Part shown: positions 30,712-38,589 of the stretch, piece by piece
Layout of the letters: each line of letters starts with the position of its first letter
Position numbering within the stretch: the first letter of the stretch is position 1
From: Alphaproteobacteria bacterium
GTDB lineage: Bacteria; Pseudomonadota; Alphaproteobacteria; Micavibrionales; Micavibrionaceae
Assembly (NCBI GenBank): GCA_018000295.1
Contig: JAGNKE010000012.1
Coordinates: forward strand, 16,612-80,611
Reading direction: 5' to 3'
DNA: 64,000 nt
Made by a program: the position numbers and the translations under genes
Notes under the pieces: model-generated
What the model saw: only the letters and a program-made list of their open reading frames with translations
What the model was told of the DNA's origin: nothing
Databases searched by the model: none

Positions 30712-31065
30712 GTGAGCAACAGTTTCAGCCGGATCAAAAAGGCGCTTTCGATGTCCACCACCCTGCCCGCCGGATCGGGAGGAGGCCCGCTGTGGCTTGA
30801 GGGTCTGATGGGGCACGGTCATTCCCACAGCGACCACCACGATCATCATGACCATGATGGATGCTGCGGGCACGATCACGATCATGACCATCACCACGAT
30901 CATCATGGACATGGCCATTCGCACAAGCCGGTCCATGAACACGATGGGGATTGCTGCGGTCCTGAGCCTCTGGATGAGAGCGCGAAATCCGCGGCAGAGG
31001 CAGACTTAGATGACGGTGAAGAGTGCGACACGACCAGCCCTAAAGGCGGGTGCGGGTGTTGTTAG
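30712..31065 (+). CDS. His-rich metal-binding protein
   Basis: A protein of about 117 residues starting at GTG (GGAG nine bases ahead). The middle 60 residues contain about 27 His and many Asp, with repeated HDH/HHD units (such as HHDHHDHDGCCGHDHD). The C-terminus is Cys-rich, ending GGCGCC. The composition implies binding of Ni, Zn, Co or Cu; it recalls His-rich stretches in metallochaperones such as HypB, SlyD and HspA. No signal peptide is visible. No metalloenzyme or transporter is adjacent to identify the metal. Confidence 0.8.
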   Translation: MSNSFSRIKKALSMSTTLPAGSGGGPLWLEGLMGHGHSHSDHHDHHDHDGCCGHDHDHDHHHDHHGHGHSHKPVHEHDGDCCGPEPLDESAKSAAEADLDDGEECDTTSPKGGCGCC

Positions 31066-31119
31066 AATTTACGGTCTGGCCCCAAGTAAAGGGCTGGTGT
31101 TGATTGCAGAAGGCTCTTG

Positions 31120-31488
31120 CTACTTTCTTATGTATATATCCAGTTCCCTTGCAGCTAGGCGACATTGCTTTTCAAGAGCCTTTTTCTGCTGAACGGCTAT
31201 AGTGTCCTTGCGGGATATGTTTTCCAGTTCCTGCGCTTTCGCACCGTATACAGCCTTCATTTCCTCTCCGCCTTTCGCCAAGGCGACCTTATAAAAAGTC
31301 GCGGAGGCCGAATAATAGCTGTCAATTGTATCCTGAGGGAGTTTTCCGCTTTTTTCCTTCGCAAGCACAGAAAAAACGGCCGAACACTCCGCGTAAAGAT
31401 TGATATCCTGATATTCTTTCTGAGCGTGAGCCGGGAAAACTGAAAAGACCAGTGTTATGGCTAAGACCATATTTAATATCTTTTTCAT
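31120..31488 (-). CDS. Small exported protein, unknown
   Basis: A 122-residue protein with a signal peptide (ILNMVLAITLVFSVFPAHAQ) and a helical mature part with two Cys (YAECSAV and EKQCRLAAREL), possibly disulfide-linked. AGAGGAAAAGAGAA before the ATG at 31488 supports this start over an earlier one. No family recognised. Confidence 0.75.
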   Translation of the reverse strand: MKKILNMVLAITLVFSVFPAHAQKEYQDINLYAECSAVFSVLAKEKSGKLPQDTIDSYYSASATFYKVALAKGGEEMKAVYGAKAQELENISRKDTIAVQQKKALEKQCRLAARELDIYIRK

Positions 31489-31639
31489 TTCTCTTTTCCT
31501 CTTATTTCTAAGATCCATATGGTATACGCACAATTATAAAGACTTCCTTCGAAAATGACAAAATTAGTTTTTTCTAATGCGTCTTTCTCTTTGGGCTGTA
31601 GGTTATTTTTATGGGGGTCAGACAAAAAAATCAACTGTC

Positions 31640-32596
31640 TTAAAGATCATGGGCGTGATCGCCCATGGCCGTGTTGTCCTCCGGTGCATCCTCTGGCGCA
31701 TCAATGATCCGCGGGTTCAGGCGACCGCGCAGAAGTTCGGGAAGACCCCAGGCGCAAATATTGAAGCGGGACATCCTGTCCTCCGTTACAGGCAGGAACT
31801 GCCTGACCCCGCCATCGTTCATGGTGACGGTTCCGAGGCCGAAACTTCCGCCGGGATTGGCCTGCACGGGGACCGCCAAGACCTTCAGCTTATTGAATAA
31901 TTTAGATGCCATCGTCTGTTCGGGCGATTTGTGGGATTCTACATAGCGAAGCATCGCCTCCCGCTCCTCGCCCTCGGCCATATGCTCGACGCGGCTTTCG
32001 TTCGAGTGCGGAATGATGCCCATAAATCTCTGTTTTTCGATTTTCATGTGCTTCAGGCCGAGGCCTTTTGCGCGCTGCAATATATCCGTATCATCGCCGC
32101 CCCAACCTTGCAGGCTTTCATCGTAGCCGTGCAGCCGGTGGAAGTTTTCCCGCGTCAAAGCCACCCGTCCGTAATAGCCCCCCTCCTCGAAGCCGGGGGT
32201 ATGAAACAGCGTATGTGAGGGGTTGACGACGATTTCGGAGTCCTCATGGAATACCCGTGCCAGATAGTCGGCAAAGCCAACGCCGGTGAAATTATCGGCA
32301 TCGAGGTTGCAGACGATGTCTCCCGTGGCCATGCGGTGCGCGAGGTTTTTGGCGTGGGCCATATGAAAGTGCTGCGGCTCTGTGGTCCGGCCGTATTTCA
32401 GGACGCCGAGATCCATGAATTGCCTCATGTCCTGGTCGGTCATCATCCATTCATGCAGGTCATCACCACTGTTGTAATTCAGGACGACAAATTCGACTTT
32501 CACCTTGCTGTCGATGTTGTCGCGGATGTTCTGCGGAAGCGTTTCCTTCAGGTGGTGGGCGCGGCCCATGCAGGTGGTGCAGAAGGAGATTTTCAT
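31640..32596 (-). CDS. Glycosyltransferase family 2-like protein
   Basis: A 318-residue GT-A fold enzyme. Features: ISFCTTCMGRAHHLKETLP start (GT2 pattern), the metal-binding DxD in CNLDADNFTG, and a galactosyltransferase-type motif GWGGDDTDILQRAKGLG. Acts probably on a surface polysaccharide or lipid; donor unknown. The next gene (protein-glutaminase-like) starts 11 bp upstream of it on the same strand, so both may share a transcript. Confidence 0.87.
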   Translation of the reverse strand: MKISFCTTCMGRAHHLKETLPQNIRDNIDSKVKVEFVVLNYNSGDDLHEWMMTDQDMRQFMDLGVLKYGRTTEPQHFHMAHAKNLAHRMATGDIVCNLDADNFTGVGFADYLARVFHEDSEIVVNPSHTLFHTPGFEEGGYYGRVALTRENFHRLHGYDESLQGWGGDDTDILQRAKGLGLKHMKIEKQRFMGIIPHSNESRVEHMAEGEEREAMLRYVESHKSPEQTMASKLFNKLKVLAVPVQANPGGSFGLGTVTMNDGGVRQFLPVTEDRMSRFNICAWGLPELLRGRLNPRIIDAPEDAPEDNTAMGDHAHDL

Positions 32597-32606
32597 GGTC
32601 TGTGCC

Positions 32607-33368
32607 TTATAAAGCCGACTCCGGGCCTGAATCGTGTCGTGGCTCCGGGGTTTGTCTTTCCTCCAGCCATTTGGCTTTTAGTGGTGTGTCGACGGGGTTG
32701 GAGTCCAGCTTTCTCAGTTCACTTCGGACTTCAGAGGATGCACAGCTGCGCTGCCAAAGTTGAGACAATGACCCCTCTTTCGGGAGTCTGGAGCCAATTT
32801 CATTGAAGTACACATACTCCGGGCTGGTCAGTTGAAAGTTCAACACAACGCCGTCTTCATAGGGTTTGAAGTCGTCCTGCCATTGATCCTGTTCGGGTGG
32901 GGTTTCATAGAAATAAGTGTCAAAAACCAGACGCCGCCCCTCAACCGTGGGTATGACGGGCGCAACGTGAATATTGTAAGGCTGGTTGTCTTTCACTCTG
33001 TTCGAAGCGCCCTCCCCGAAGTTTCTTGCATTTCGCTGATAAAGCACCTCGACCGGAGGCTTGATCAGAAAATTCGGTTTCCCGCTGGAAGTCAGAGGAG
33101 AGGATATCCATGCCTTCTCTATGTTCCTCACCCCCCGCTCCGCAAGAATCTCGTATATCGCGTGGGCGCGCTCGTTGCACCCGGCGCCATTCCCGCGTTC
33201 CGACTTGTGGGAAAGCTCCATGGCGCGGATTTCGGCAAAGAGTTCCAGCGCCTGGGCATCGGTAAGGGTTACACCCTCATCAGAGAGCTGGTTTTTGTCA
33301 TCCGGGTGGCCAAAAACCAGGCTTTTTACAGCGCTCGCGCAGCCCCTAAAAAAATCCGTCACCCTCAT
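32607..33368 (-). CDS. Protein-glutaminase-like cysteine enzyme (putative deamidase)
   Basis: A 253-residue protein without a signal peptide. A Cys-His-Asp order typical of protein glutaminases and related transglutaminase-fold deamidases can be read: GCNERAHAIYEIL (C64), YNIHVAPVI (H134) and LVFDTYF (D150), each in a hydrophobic-strand context. The family converts protein glutamine to glutamate; some are toxins. A fit by pattern only; a papain-like peptidase is also possible. It precedes the GT gene and is divergent from pdxS. Confidence 0.55.
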   Translation of the reverse strand: MRVTDFFRGCASAVKSLVFGHPDDKNQLSDEGVTLTDAQALELFAEIRAMELSHKSERGNGAGCNERAHAIYEILAERGVRNIEKAWISSPLTSSGKPNFLIKPPVEVLYQRNARNFGEGASNRVKDNQPYNIHVAPVIPTVEGRRLVFDTYFYETPPEQDQWQDDFKPYEDGVVLNFQLTSPEYVYFNEIGSRLPKEGSLSQLWQRSCASSEVRSELRKLDSNPVDTPLKAKWLEERQTPEPRHDSGPESAL

Positions 33369-33483
33369 ACCCGCACACCCTCAGCCCCTTTGCCGAATTT
33401 TGGTTATGTTTTCTTTGCATTCCGGCGGGTTCTGTGCATAAATACCGCCCCTAAACTCGTGATATTAGCAGGAATATGCGGCT

Positions 33484-34386
33484 ATGAGCAAGATTTCCCA
33501 GAATAACAGCGGAAACGTCATAAACATCAAAACCGGGCTGGCCGAAATGCTTAAGGGCGGCGTCATCATGGACGTTGTGACCCCGGATCAGGCCAAGGTC
33601 GCGGAAGATGCAGGCGCGGTCGCTGTCATGGCGCTGGAACGCGTTCCCTCCGATATTCGCAAGGCCGGGGGGGTGGCGCGGATGAGTCCGCCGGAGCTGG
33701 TGCAGGCGATCATGGATACGGTCTCCATCCCCGTCATGGCCAAGTGCCGGATCGGACATTTCGCGGAGGCGCAGGTTCTGGAAGCTATCGGAGTGGATTA
33801 CATTGATGAATCCGAGGTTTTGACCCCTGCGGATGAGGATTACCATATCAATAAGCATGATTTTAAGGTGCCGTTCGTTTGCGGCGCGAAAAATCTGGGT
33901 GAGGCTCTGCGCCGGATTGGAGAGGGCGCGGCCTTGATGCGGACCAAAGGCGAGCCGGGAACCGGGAACATCGTGGAGGCCGTGCGGCATTTGCGGCAGA
34001 TCAATCAGGATATCAAGCGTATCCGCTTGCTGGACGATCAGGAGTTGATGACCGAGGCCAAGAATCTCGGTGCGCCTTTTGAGCTTGTGAAGCTTGTGAA
34101 AGAGCAAGGGCGCTTGCCTGTGCCGAATTTCGCCGCCGGGGGCATTGCCACTCCCGCCGATGCTGCGCTGTGTATGCAGCTGGGCGCGGAGACGGTTTTC
34201 GTCGGGTCGGGTATCTTTAAATCTGAGAACCCGGCCAATTTTGCCAAGGCGATCGTCAAGGCGACTGCGCATTACAACGATCCTAAGATTGTTCTGGAAG
34301 CCTCCAAGGGCTTGGGCGAGGCGATGCGCGGGACCGATCTCGGCGAGATTGAAGAGTCGATGCGGATGGCGAATAGAGGCTGGTAA
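33484..34386 (+). CDS. pdxS: Pyridoxal 5'-phosphate synthase lyase subunit
   Basis: A 300-residue PdxS (Pdx1) TIM-barrel that builds PLP from ribose-5-phosphate, glyceraldehyde-3-phosphate and ammonia. Diagnostic: [20 protein letters not shown] (D30), [15 protein letters not shown], the Schiff-base Lys of [10 protein letters not shown] (K87) and [20 protein letters not shown]. Partner pdxT follows after one intervening gene. The DXP-independent route is uncommon in alphaproteobacteria, which mostly use PdxA/PdxJ. Confidence 0.97.
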   Translation: MSKISQNNSGNVINIKTGLAEMLKGGVIMDVVTPDQAKVAEDAGAVAVMALERVPSDIRKAGGVARMSPPELVQAIMDTVSIPVMAKCRIGHFAEAQVLEAIGVDYIDESEVLTPADEDYHINKHDFKVPFVCGAKNLGEALRRIGEGAALMRTKGEPGTGNIVEAVRHLRQINQDIKRIRLLDDQELMTEAKNLGAPFELVKLVKEQGRLPVPNFAAGGIATPADAALCMQLGAETVFVGSGIFKSENPANFAKAIVKATAHYNDPKIVLEASKGLGEAMRGTDLGEIEESMRMANRGW

Positions 34387-34482
34387 AGCCGAAGGTTTTT
34401 TCTTTAATAAAAGTTTGCCACAGGCTGTTTTTCCCTTTAAAACGCAGGTGTTTTGCCAATACATCTCAGTTTAGGGATTGCC

Positions 34483-35229
34483 ATGTGTATCCGATTTTGT
34501 TTTACCACTGTTCCTTTTTTTGTTTTTGCGCTTTCGGTTTTTTCACCGTCCGCTTTTGCTTCAACGACGGGCGATGTCGGCTCGGCAAAGGTCGTTAAGG
34601 GCAAAAGCGAGATGGTCGTTCGTTTCGGGTACAGTGAGGCGGACGAGGATTCTTCGGATGATGAGCGGCTGCGGATGCGGGTTCATTTCGACCACGGGTT
34701 CACGGAACATTATGCTGCACGGGTTATCGTCGCGGGCGACCGGAGAAAAAAAGACAGTCTGGAATATGAAGGCGTGACGCTGGAGAACCGCTTTTACGTT
34801 CTGAAGGCCGAGGATCACGGGTTCGATCTCGGGGTCCGCGCCAGCTATAACCATAAGGACGGCGACAAGAAGCCGAGCGCCGTTTCGTTCGGGTTATATG
34901 AGCTGTTTCCTGCCGATCCCTATGAATTCCGCGCCAACCAGATTTTCGAGCATGATATCGGCGAGGACGCGGAGGACGGGGTGAGCGCGGAGTTGCGCCT
35001 GCAGGTCTCCCGCAAAATCAACGATACGCACAAAATCGCGCTGGAAAGTTTCCATGATTTCGGGAATTTGTCTGAGCAATCAGGTTACAGCGCCCAGTCG
35101 CATACGATCGGCCCGGTGATCAAAGGGGAGATGTTCGGAAAATACAAATATGAAGTTGGCTACCGCGCCGGAATTTCCAAGGACGCGCCGGATCACAGCC
35201 TCAAATTTTTCATCAGCCGTGAGTTTTAG
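34483..35229 (+). CDS. Outer-membrane beta-barrel-like protein
   Basis: A 248-residue exported protein: signal peptide (FFVFALSVFSPSAFA) followed by alternating beta strands rich in aromatic and acidic residues (for example MVVRFGYSEADED and GFDLGVRASYNHKDGD) and a terminal Phe (KFFISREF) typical of barrel proteins recognised by BamA. AGGG lies six bases before the ATG. No known family. It interrupts the pdxS-pdxT pair in the same direction and is probably co-transcribed. Confidence 0.75.
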   Translation: MCIRFCFTTVPFFVFALSVFSPSAFASTTGDVGSAKVVKGKSEMVVRFGYSEADEDSSDDERLRMRVHFDHGFTEHYAARVIVAGDRRKKDSLEYEGVTLENRFYVLKAEDHGFDLGVRASYNHKDGDKKPSAVSFGLYELFPADPYEFRANQIFEHDIGEDAEDGVSAELRLQVSRKINDTHKIALESFHDFGNLSEQSGYSAQSHTIGPVIKGEMFGKYKYEVGYRAGISKDAPDHSLKFFISREF

Positions 35230-35243
35230 AGAACGGGCGGGCC

Positions 35244-35822
35244 ATGTCTTCTTCCCCCTCTCAACCTGTCATCGGTGTGCTGGCCCTGCAGGGGGCGGTG
35301 GAGCCGCACAGGGCGCATATCGAGGCGGCGGGTGGGGAATTCCGCGCCGTCAAAACGCCTGAGCAGTTCGATGCGGTTGACGGGTTCATCCTGCCTGGCG
35401 GGGAGAGCACAACGATGCTTAAGCTGATCGAGACGTTTGGGTTGTGGGATGCGCTGGTGCGGAATTTCAAGACCAAGCCGGTCTGGGGGATTTGCGCGGG
35501 GGCGATTCTGATTGCCGAGCGCGTGACCCACCCGCAGCAGAAATCTTTCGGCCTGTTGCCCCTGACCGTTGAACGGAACGGATACGGTCGGCAGCTGGAG
35601 AGCCATCATGCGGAGATTGACGGTTATGAGGTCTCCTTTATCCGGGCGCCGATTTTCACGGATGTCGGACCGGATGTCGCGATTCTGGCCGAGCATCAGG
35701 GGGCGCCGGTGTGGGTGCGGAGCGGGAAATATTGGGCCAGCGCGTTTCATCCTGAATTAACAATGACTTATCCCTCCCCCATGCATCGCGGCTTTGTTGA
35801 CCTCGTGCGTAAAGGTCTGTAG
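35244..35822 (+). CDS. pdxT: Pyridoxal 5'-phosphate synthase glutaminase subunit
   Basis: A 192-residue glutamine amidotransferase that feeds ammonia to PdxS. Motifs: GVLALQGAVEPHRAHIEA, LPGGESTTMLKL, the nucleophile in WGICAGAILIAE (C84) and the His-Glu of SAFHPEL. Length is usual. The partner gene pdxS lies 0.9 kb upstream. Confidence 0.97.
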   Translation: MSSSPSQPVIGVLALQGAVEPHRAHIEAAGGEFRAVKTPEQFDAVDGFILPGGESTTMLKLIETFGLWDALVRNFKTKPVWGICAGAILIAERVTHPQQKSFGLLPLTVERNGYGRQLESHHAEIDGYEVSFIRAPIFTDVGPDVAILAEHQGAPVWVRSGKYWASAFHPELTMTYPSPMHRGFVDLVRKGL

Positions 35823-35868
35823 AATAGGCATTCTGTAAATAATAATTATAAATATAGGGTGAGCGGGC

Positions 35869-37116
35869 TTGGCAGACCCTCAAAACGATCAGGACACATC
35901 GACTGCGCCGCAGGCAGGCTCTGAGGCTGACCGCGCTTTGCGCGACGAGCGGCGGGCGCTGGAGCGTCATTATTACGAGGGCGGGAAATACAAGGACAAG
36001 GACCGTCTGCCACAAATCATCAAGGAATATGAAGAGGCTATTCTTCGTGCCCAGAAGGTTCTCGACCGTCGGCATGAGTTGACGTATGAGCCGGAGCTTG
36101 CCGTGGGTACCGCGGAAGATGTTATCAAGCTGGGGCGGCAACTTCGGGACAGCGCGGCGGATTCGTGTCTGCCGGTTGGTCTTGCGGCCCGAATCGCGGC
36201 CCGCCCCGAAATCCTCACGGGCGAGGATATCAAAAATACTGACCCAAGGATGCTGGCGAATATCGCCTTCGTGCAGACGGCGCTGGAAATCCCTATGGGC
36301 AATGCCCTGATCAACCGCGCCATGAAAAACAGCGTTATCACCTGTACCCAGGAAGCGATGCCGATGATCGCGGGGTTTTACAGCACGGACCTCAATCTTC
36401 TGACTGCGACGACGGGCGATTTGAAGGATGGAGAGATCGACGCCGGCAATCTGCTTACGTTTTATGAAGAGTTGTATCATGCCGATCAGACGGAAGACAG
36501 GCGTTTTGACCACCATATGGATTTTGGGCGCTATCACCGCCAGGATATCAGCCTGTGGTCGCTGGGGGTCGAGGCCAACGCCAAAGTCGCTGCTGCCCTG
36601 ATGATCATGGAACACGCGGATAATGGACACGATGAATTCCGGCAGGAGATTCTTGAGAACATCGAGTCTGAGTCCGATGGCGCGATTTTCAAAGCGGTCA
36701 GCGATGCCTATGAGAAGCACGGCTTGCAAGCCTTACGCGACGATCCTAAGCTGCTGGCTCCGGCGTTCGAGGCGTTCTTCAGCGAAAGTGGCATGGCCAA
36801 GCAGTATATGCAGGGGTATCTTCTCGATATTCAGGCCATGCGGATTTCCCAACCTGACGAGTTCCAGAAGCTGATGCGCGGGACGCGACGGTTTTCTTTG
36901 GATGATTTCGTGGACGCGTTCGGGAAAATCCCCGGCACACGCGGCAATATGCTTGAAGGCCGTTATCAGGACCGCGAGGATCTTCTGCGGCTTTTCCCCG
37001 AGGAGTCCCAATTCAGAAAGTGGCTGACCGGGGAGTTTTCGTTTGCTGCGGATGGTGTCGGCATACCGCAAGGGGCACCGCCCGCTCCGGCACCTTCGAC
37101 CTCACCCAGACCTTAA
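35869..37116 (+). CDS. Hypothetical protein with degenerate zincin-like segment
   Basis: A 415-residue protein starting at TTG (a GAGCGGGC-type region ahead). Polar N-terminus, no signal peptide. The middle contains LLTFYEELYHADQ followed about 35 residues later by SLGVEANAKVAAAL. This resembles gluzincins with (H/E)ExxH plus a downstream Glu, but the first His is replaced by Glu (EELYH). Downstream: charged helical region with DDFVDAFGKIPGTRGN, and a Pro-rich tail. Families of this shape appear among secreted or effector-like proteins of alphaproteobacteria; I make no functional claim. Confidence 0.6.
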   Translation: MADPQNDQDTSTAPQAGSEADRALRDERRALERHYYEGGKYKDKDRLPQIIKEYEEAILRAQKVLDRRHELTYEPELAVGTAEDVIKLGRQLRDSAADSCLPVGLAARIAARPEILTGEDIKNTDPRMLANIAFVQTALEIPMGNALINRAMKNSVITCTQEAMPMIAGFYSTDLNLLTATTGDLKDGEIDAGNLLTFYEELYHADQTEDRRFDHHMDFGRYHRQDISLWSLGVEANAKVAAALMIMEHADNGHDEFRQEILENIESESDGAIFKAVSDAYEKHGLQALRDDPKLLAPAFEAFFSESGMAKQYMQGYLLDIQAMRISQPDEFQKLMRGTRRFSLDDFVDAFGKIPGTRGNMLEGRYQDREDLLRLFPEESQFRKWLTGEFSFAADGVGIPQGAPPAPAPSTSPRP

Positions 37117-37119
37117 GAA

Positions 37120-37148
37120 TTGACACCCCGCCCTAAGTCCCATAAGAC
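37120..37148 (+). promoter_or_regulatory. Promoter at the thrC start codon (leaderless candidate)
   Basis: TTGACA, 17-bp spacer, TAAGAC, then six bases to the ATG at 37155, and no Shine-Dalgarno sequence. The -10 box is weak. Confidence 0.4.
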
Positions 37149-37154
37149 AGGGTT

Positions 37155-38582
37155 ATGATCCGGTATCTATCAACGCGCGGGGGCGGTGCCTCCCGGACCT
37201 TCGAGGACGTTTTGCTGGCGGGGCTGGCCCCTGACGGCGGGCTTTATGTTCCCGACAGCTGGCCTGCCATTAACGTGGAAGCCCTCAAGGGCAAATCCTA
37301 TGTCGATATCGCGGAGGCGGTGACCTATCCCTTTGTCGAGGGCGCCATCGGGCGGGTGGAGTACCGGAAAATTCTTGAAGAGACTTACGGCCCTAACGTG
37401 TTCCGACACCCTGACGTCGTACCTTTGCATCCCCTGCCCCATCAGGCTGGTGGTAATATCACTGTTCTGGAGTTGTTTCACGGGCCGACCATCGCGTTCA
37501 AGGATGTGGCGCTGCAACTGCTCGGGCGGCTGTTCGACCATGTGCTGAAAAAACGCGGCGAGCGGATCACGATTGTTGGGGCCACGTCTGGCGATACGGG
37601 GTCGGCGGCCATTGAGGGGTGCAAGGCCTGCGAACAGGCCGATCTTTTCATCCTGCACCCCAAAGGGCGGGTTTCAGATGTGCAGCGGCGGCAGATGACG
37701 ACCGTGGACGCGCCTAATGTTTTTAATATTGCGATCGAAGGGACGTTCGACGATTGCCAGAACCTCGTGAAGGCGATGTTCAACGATGCGCCCTTCCGGG
37801 ACGGGGTTAGGCTTTCCGCCGTGAATTCGATCAACTGGGCGCGGATCATGGCGCAGATCGTTTATTATTTCGTGGCTGCGGTGCGGCTCGGTGCGCCGGA
37901 AAAAGAGGTTTCGTTCGTGGTTCCCACGGGGAATTTCGGCAATATGTACGCGGCCTATGCGGCGCAGCAAATGGGTTTGCCGATCACGCATCTGTGCGTT
38001 TCGACAAACAAGAACGATATTCTCGACCGTTTTCTGGCGACGGGGGAGATGACCACGGGCGAGGCGTTTGCGACGCTTAGCCCCTCCATGGACATTCAGA
38101 TTTCGAGCAATTTCGAGCGGTACCTGTTCGATCTTCTCGACCGTGACCCGGTGAAGCTGAAGGCTCTGATGGACTCGTTCAAGGAAACGGGGCATTTTGC
38201 CGTTGAGGGTGAGCAGATGATTGCGGCGCGGGGAAAATTTTATTCCTCACGCGCTGAGGATTTCGAAACTCTGGACATGATGCAGAAATGTTCGGTGTTC
38301 GACGATTATGTCCTTGATCCGCATACGGCGGTCGGGATGATGGGGGCGCGGATGCTTTCGGAGGAGACGGAAGGCAAAGGCACCATCGTCCTTCTGGCCA
38401 CCGCCCATCCGGCCAAGTTTCCAGACGCCGTGCGGCAGGGGCTGGCGTTTACACCTTCACTCCCCAACCATCTTGCGGGGCTGATGGAACGGGAAGAAAA
38501 GTATACGGTTCTGGAGAATAACCTGCGGACAGTTGAAGATTTCATCCGGCAACGATCACGGGTTTCGGGAAAAAAGGTTTAA
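37155..38582 (+). CDS. thrC: Threonine synthase
   Basis: A 475-residue PLP-dependent enzyme converting phosphohomoserine to threonine. MIRYLSTRGG start, HGPTIAFKDVALQ with the PLP Lys (K116), GATSGDTGSAAIEG phosphate-binding loop, and VPTGNFGNMYAAYAAQ. Length and start match the family. In many alphaproteobacteria thrC is followed directly by the M16 protease gene; here a minus-strand lipoprotein gene is inserted between. Confidence 0.97.
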   Translation: MIRYLSTRGGGASRTFEDVLLAGLAPDGGLYVPDSWPAINVEALKGKSYVDIAEAVTYPFVEGAIGRVEYRKILEETYGPNVFRHPDVVPLHPLPHQAGGNITVLELFHGPTIAFKDVALQLLGRLFDHVLKKRGERITIVGATSGDTGSAAIEGCKACEQADLFILHPKGRVSDVQRRQMTTVDAPNVFNIAIEGTFDDCQNLVKAMFNDAPFRDGVRLSAVNSINWARIMAQIVYYFVAAVRLGAPEKEVSFVVPTGNFGNMYAAYAAQQMGLPITHLCVSTNKNDILDRFLATGEMTTGEAFATLSPSMDIQISSNFERYLFDLLDRDPVKLKALMDSFKETGHFAVEGEQMIAARGKFYSSRAEDFETLDMMQKCSVFDDYVLDPHTAVGMMGARMLSEETEGKGTIVLLATAHPAKFPDAVRQGLAFTPSLPNHLAGLMEREEKYTVLENNLRTVEDFIRQRSRVSGKKV

Positions 38583-38589
38583 AGCACAT

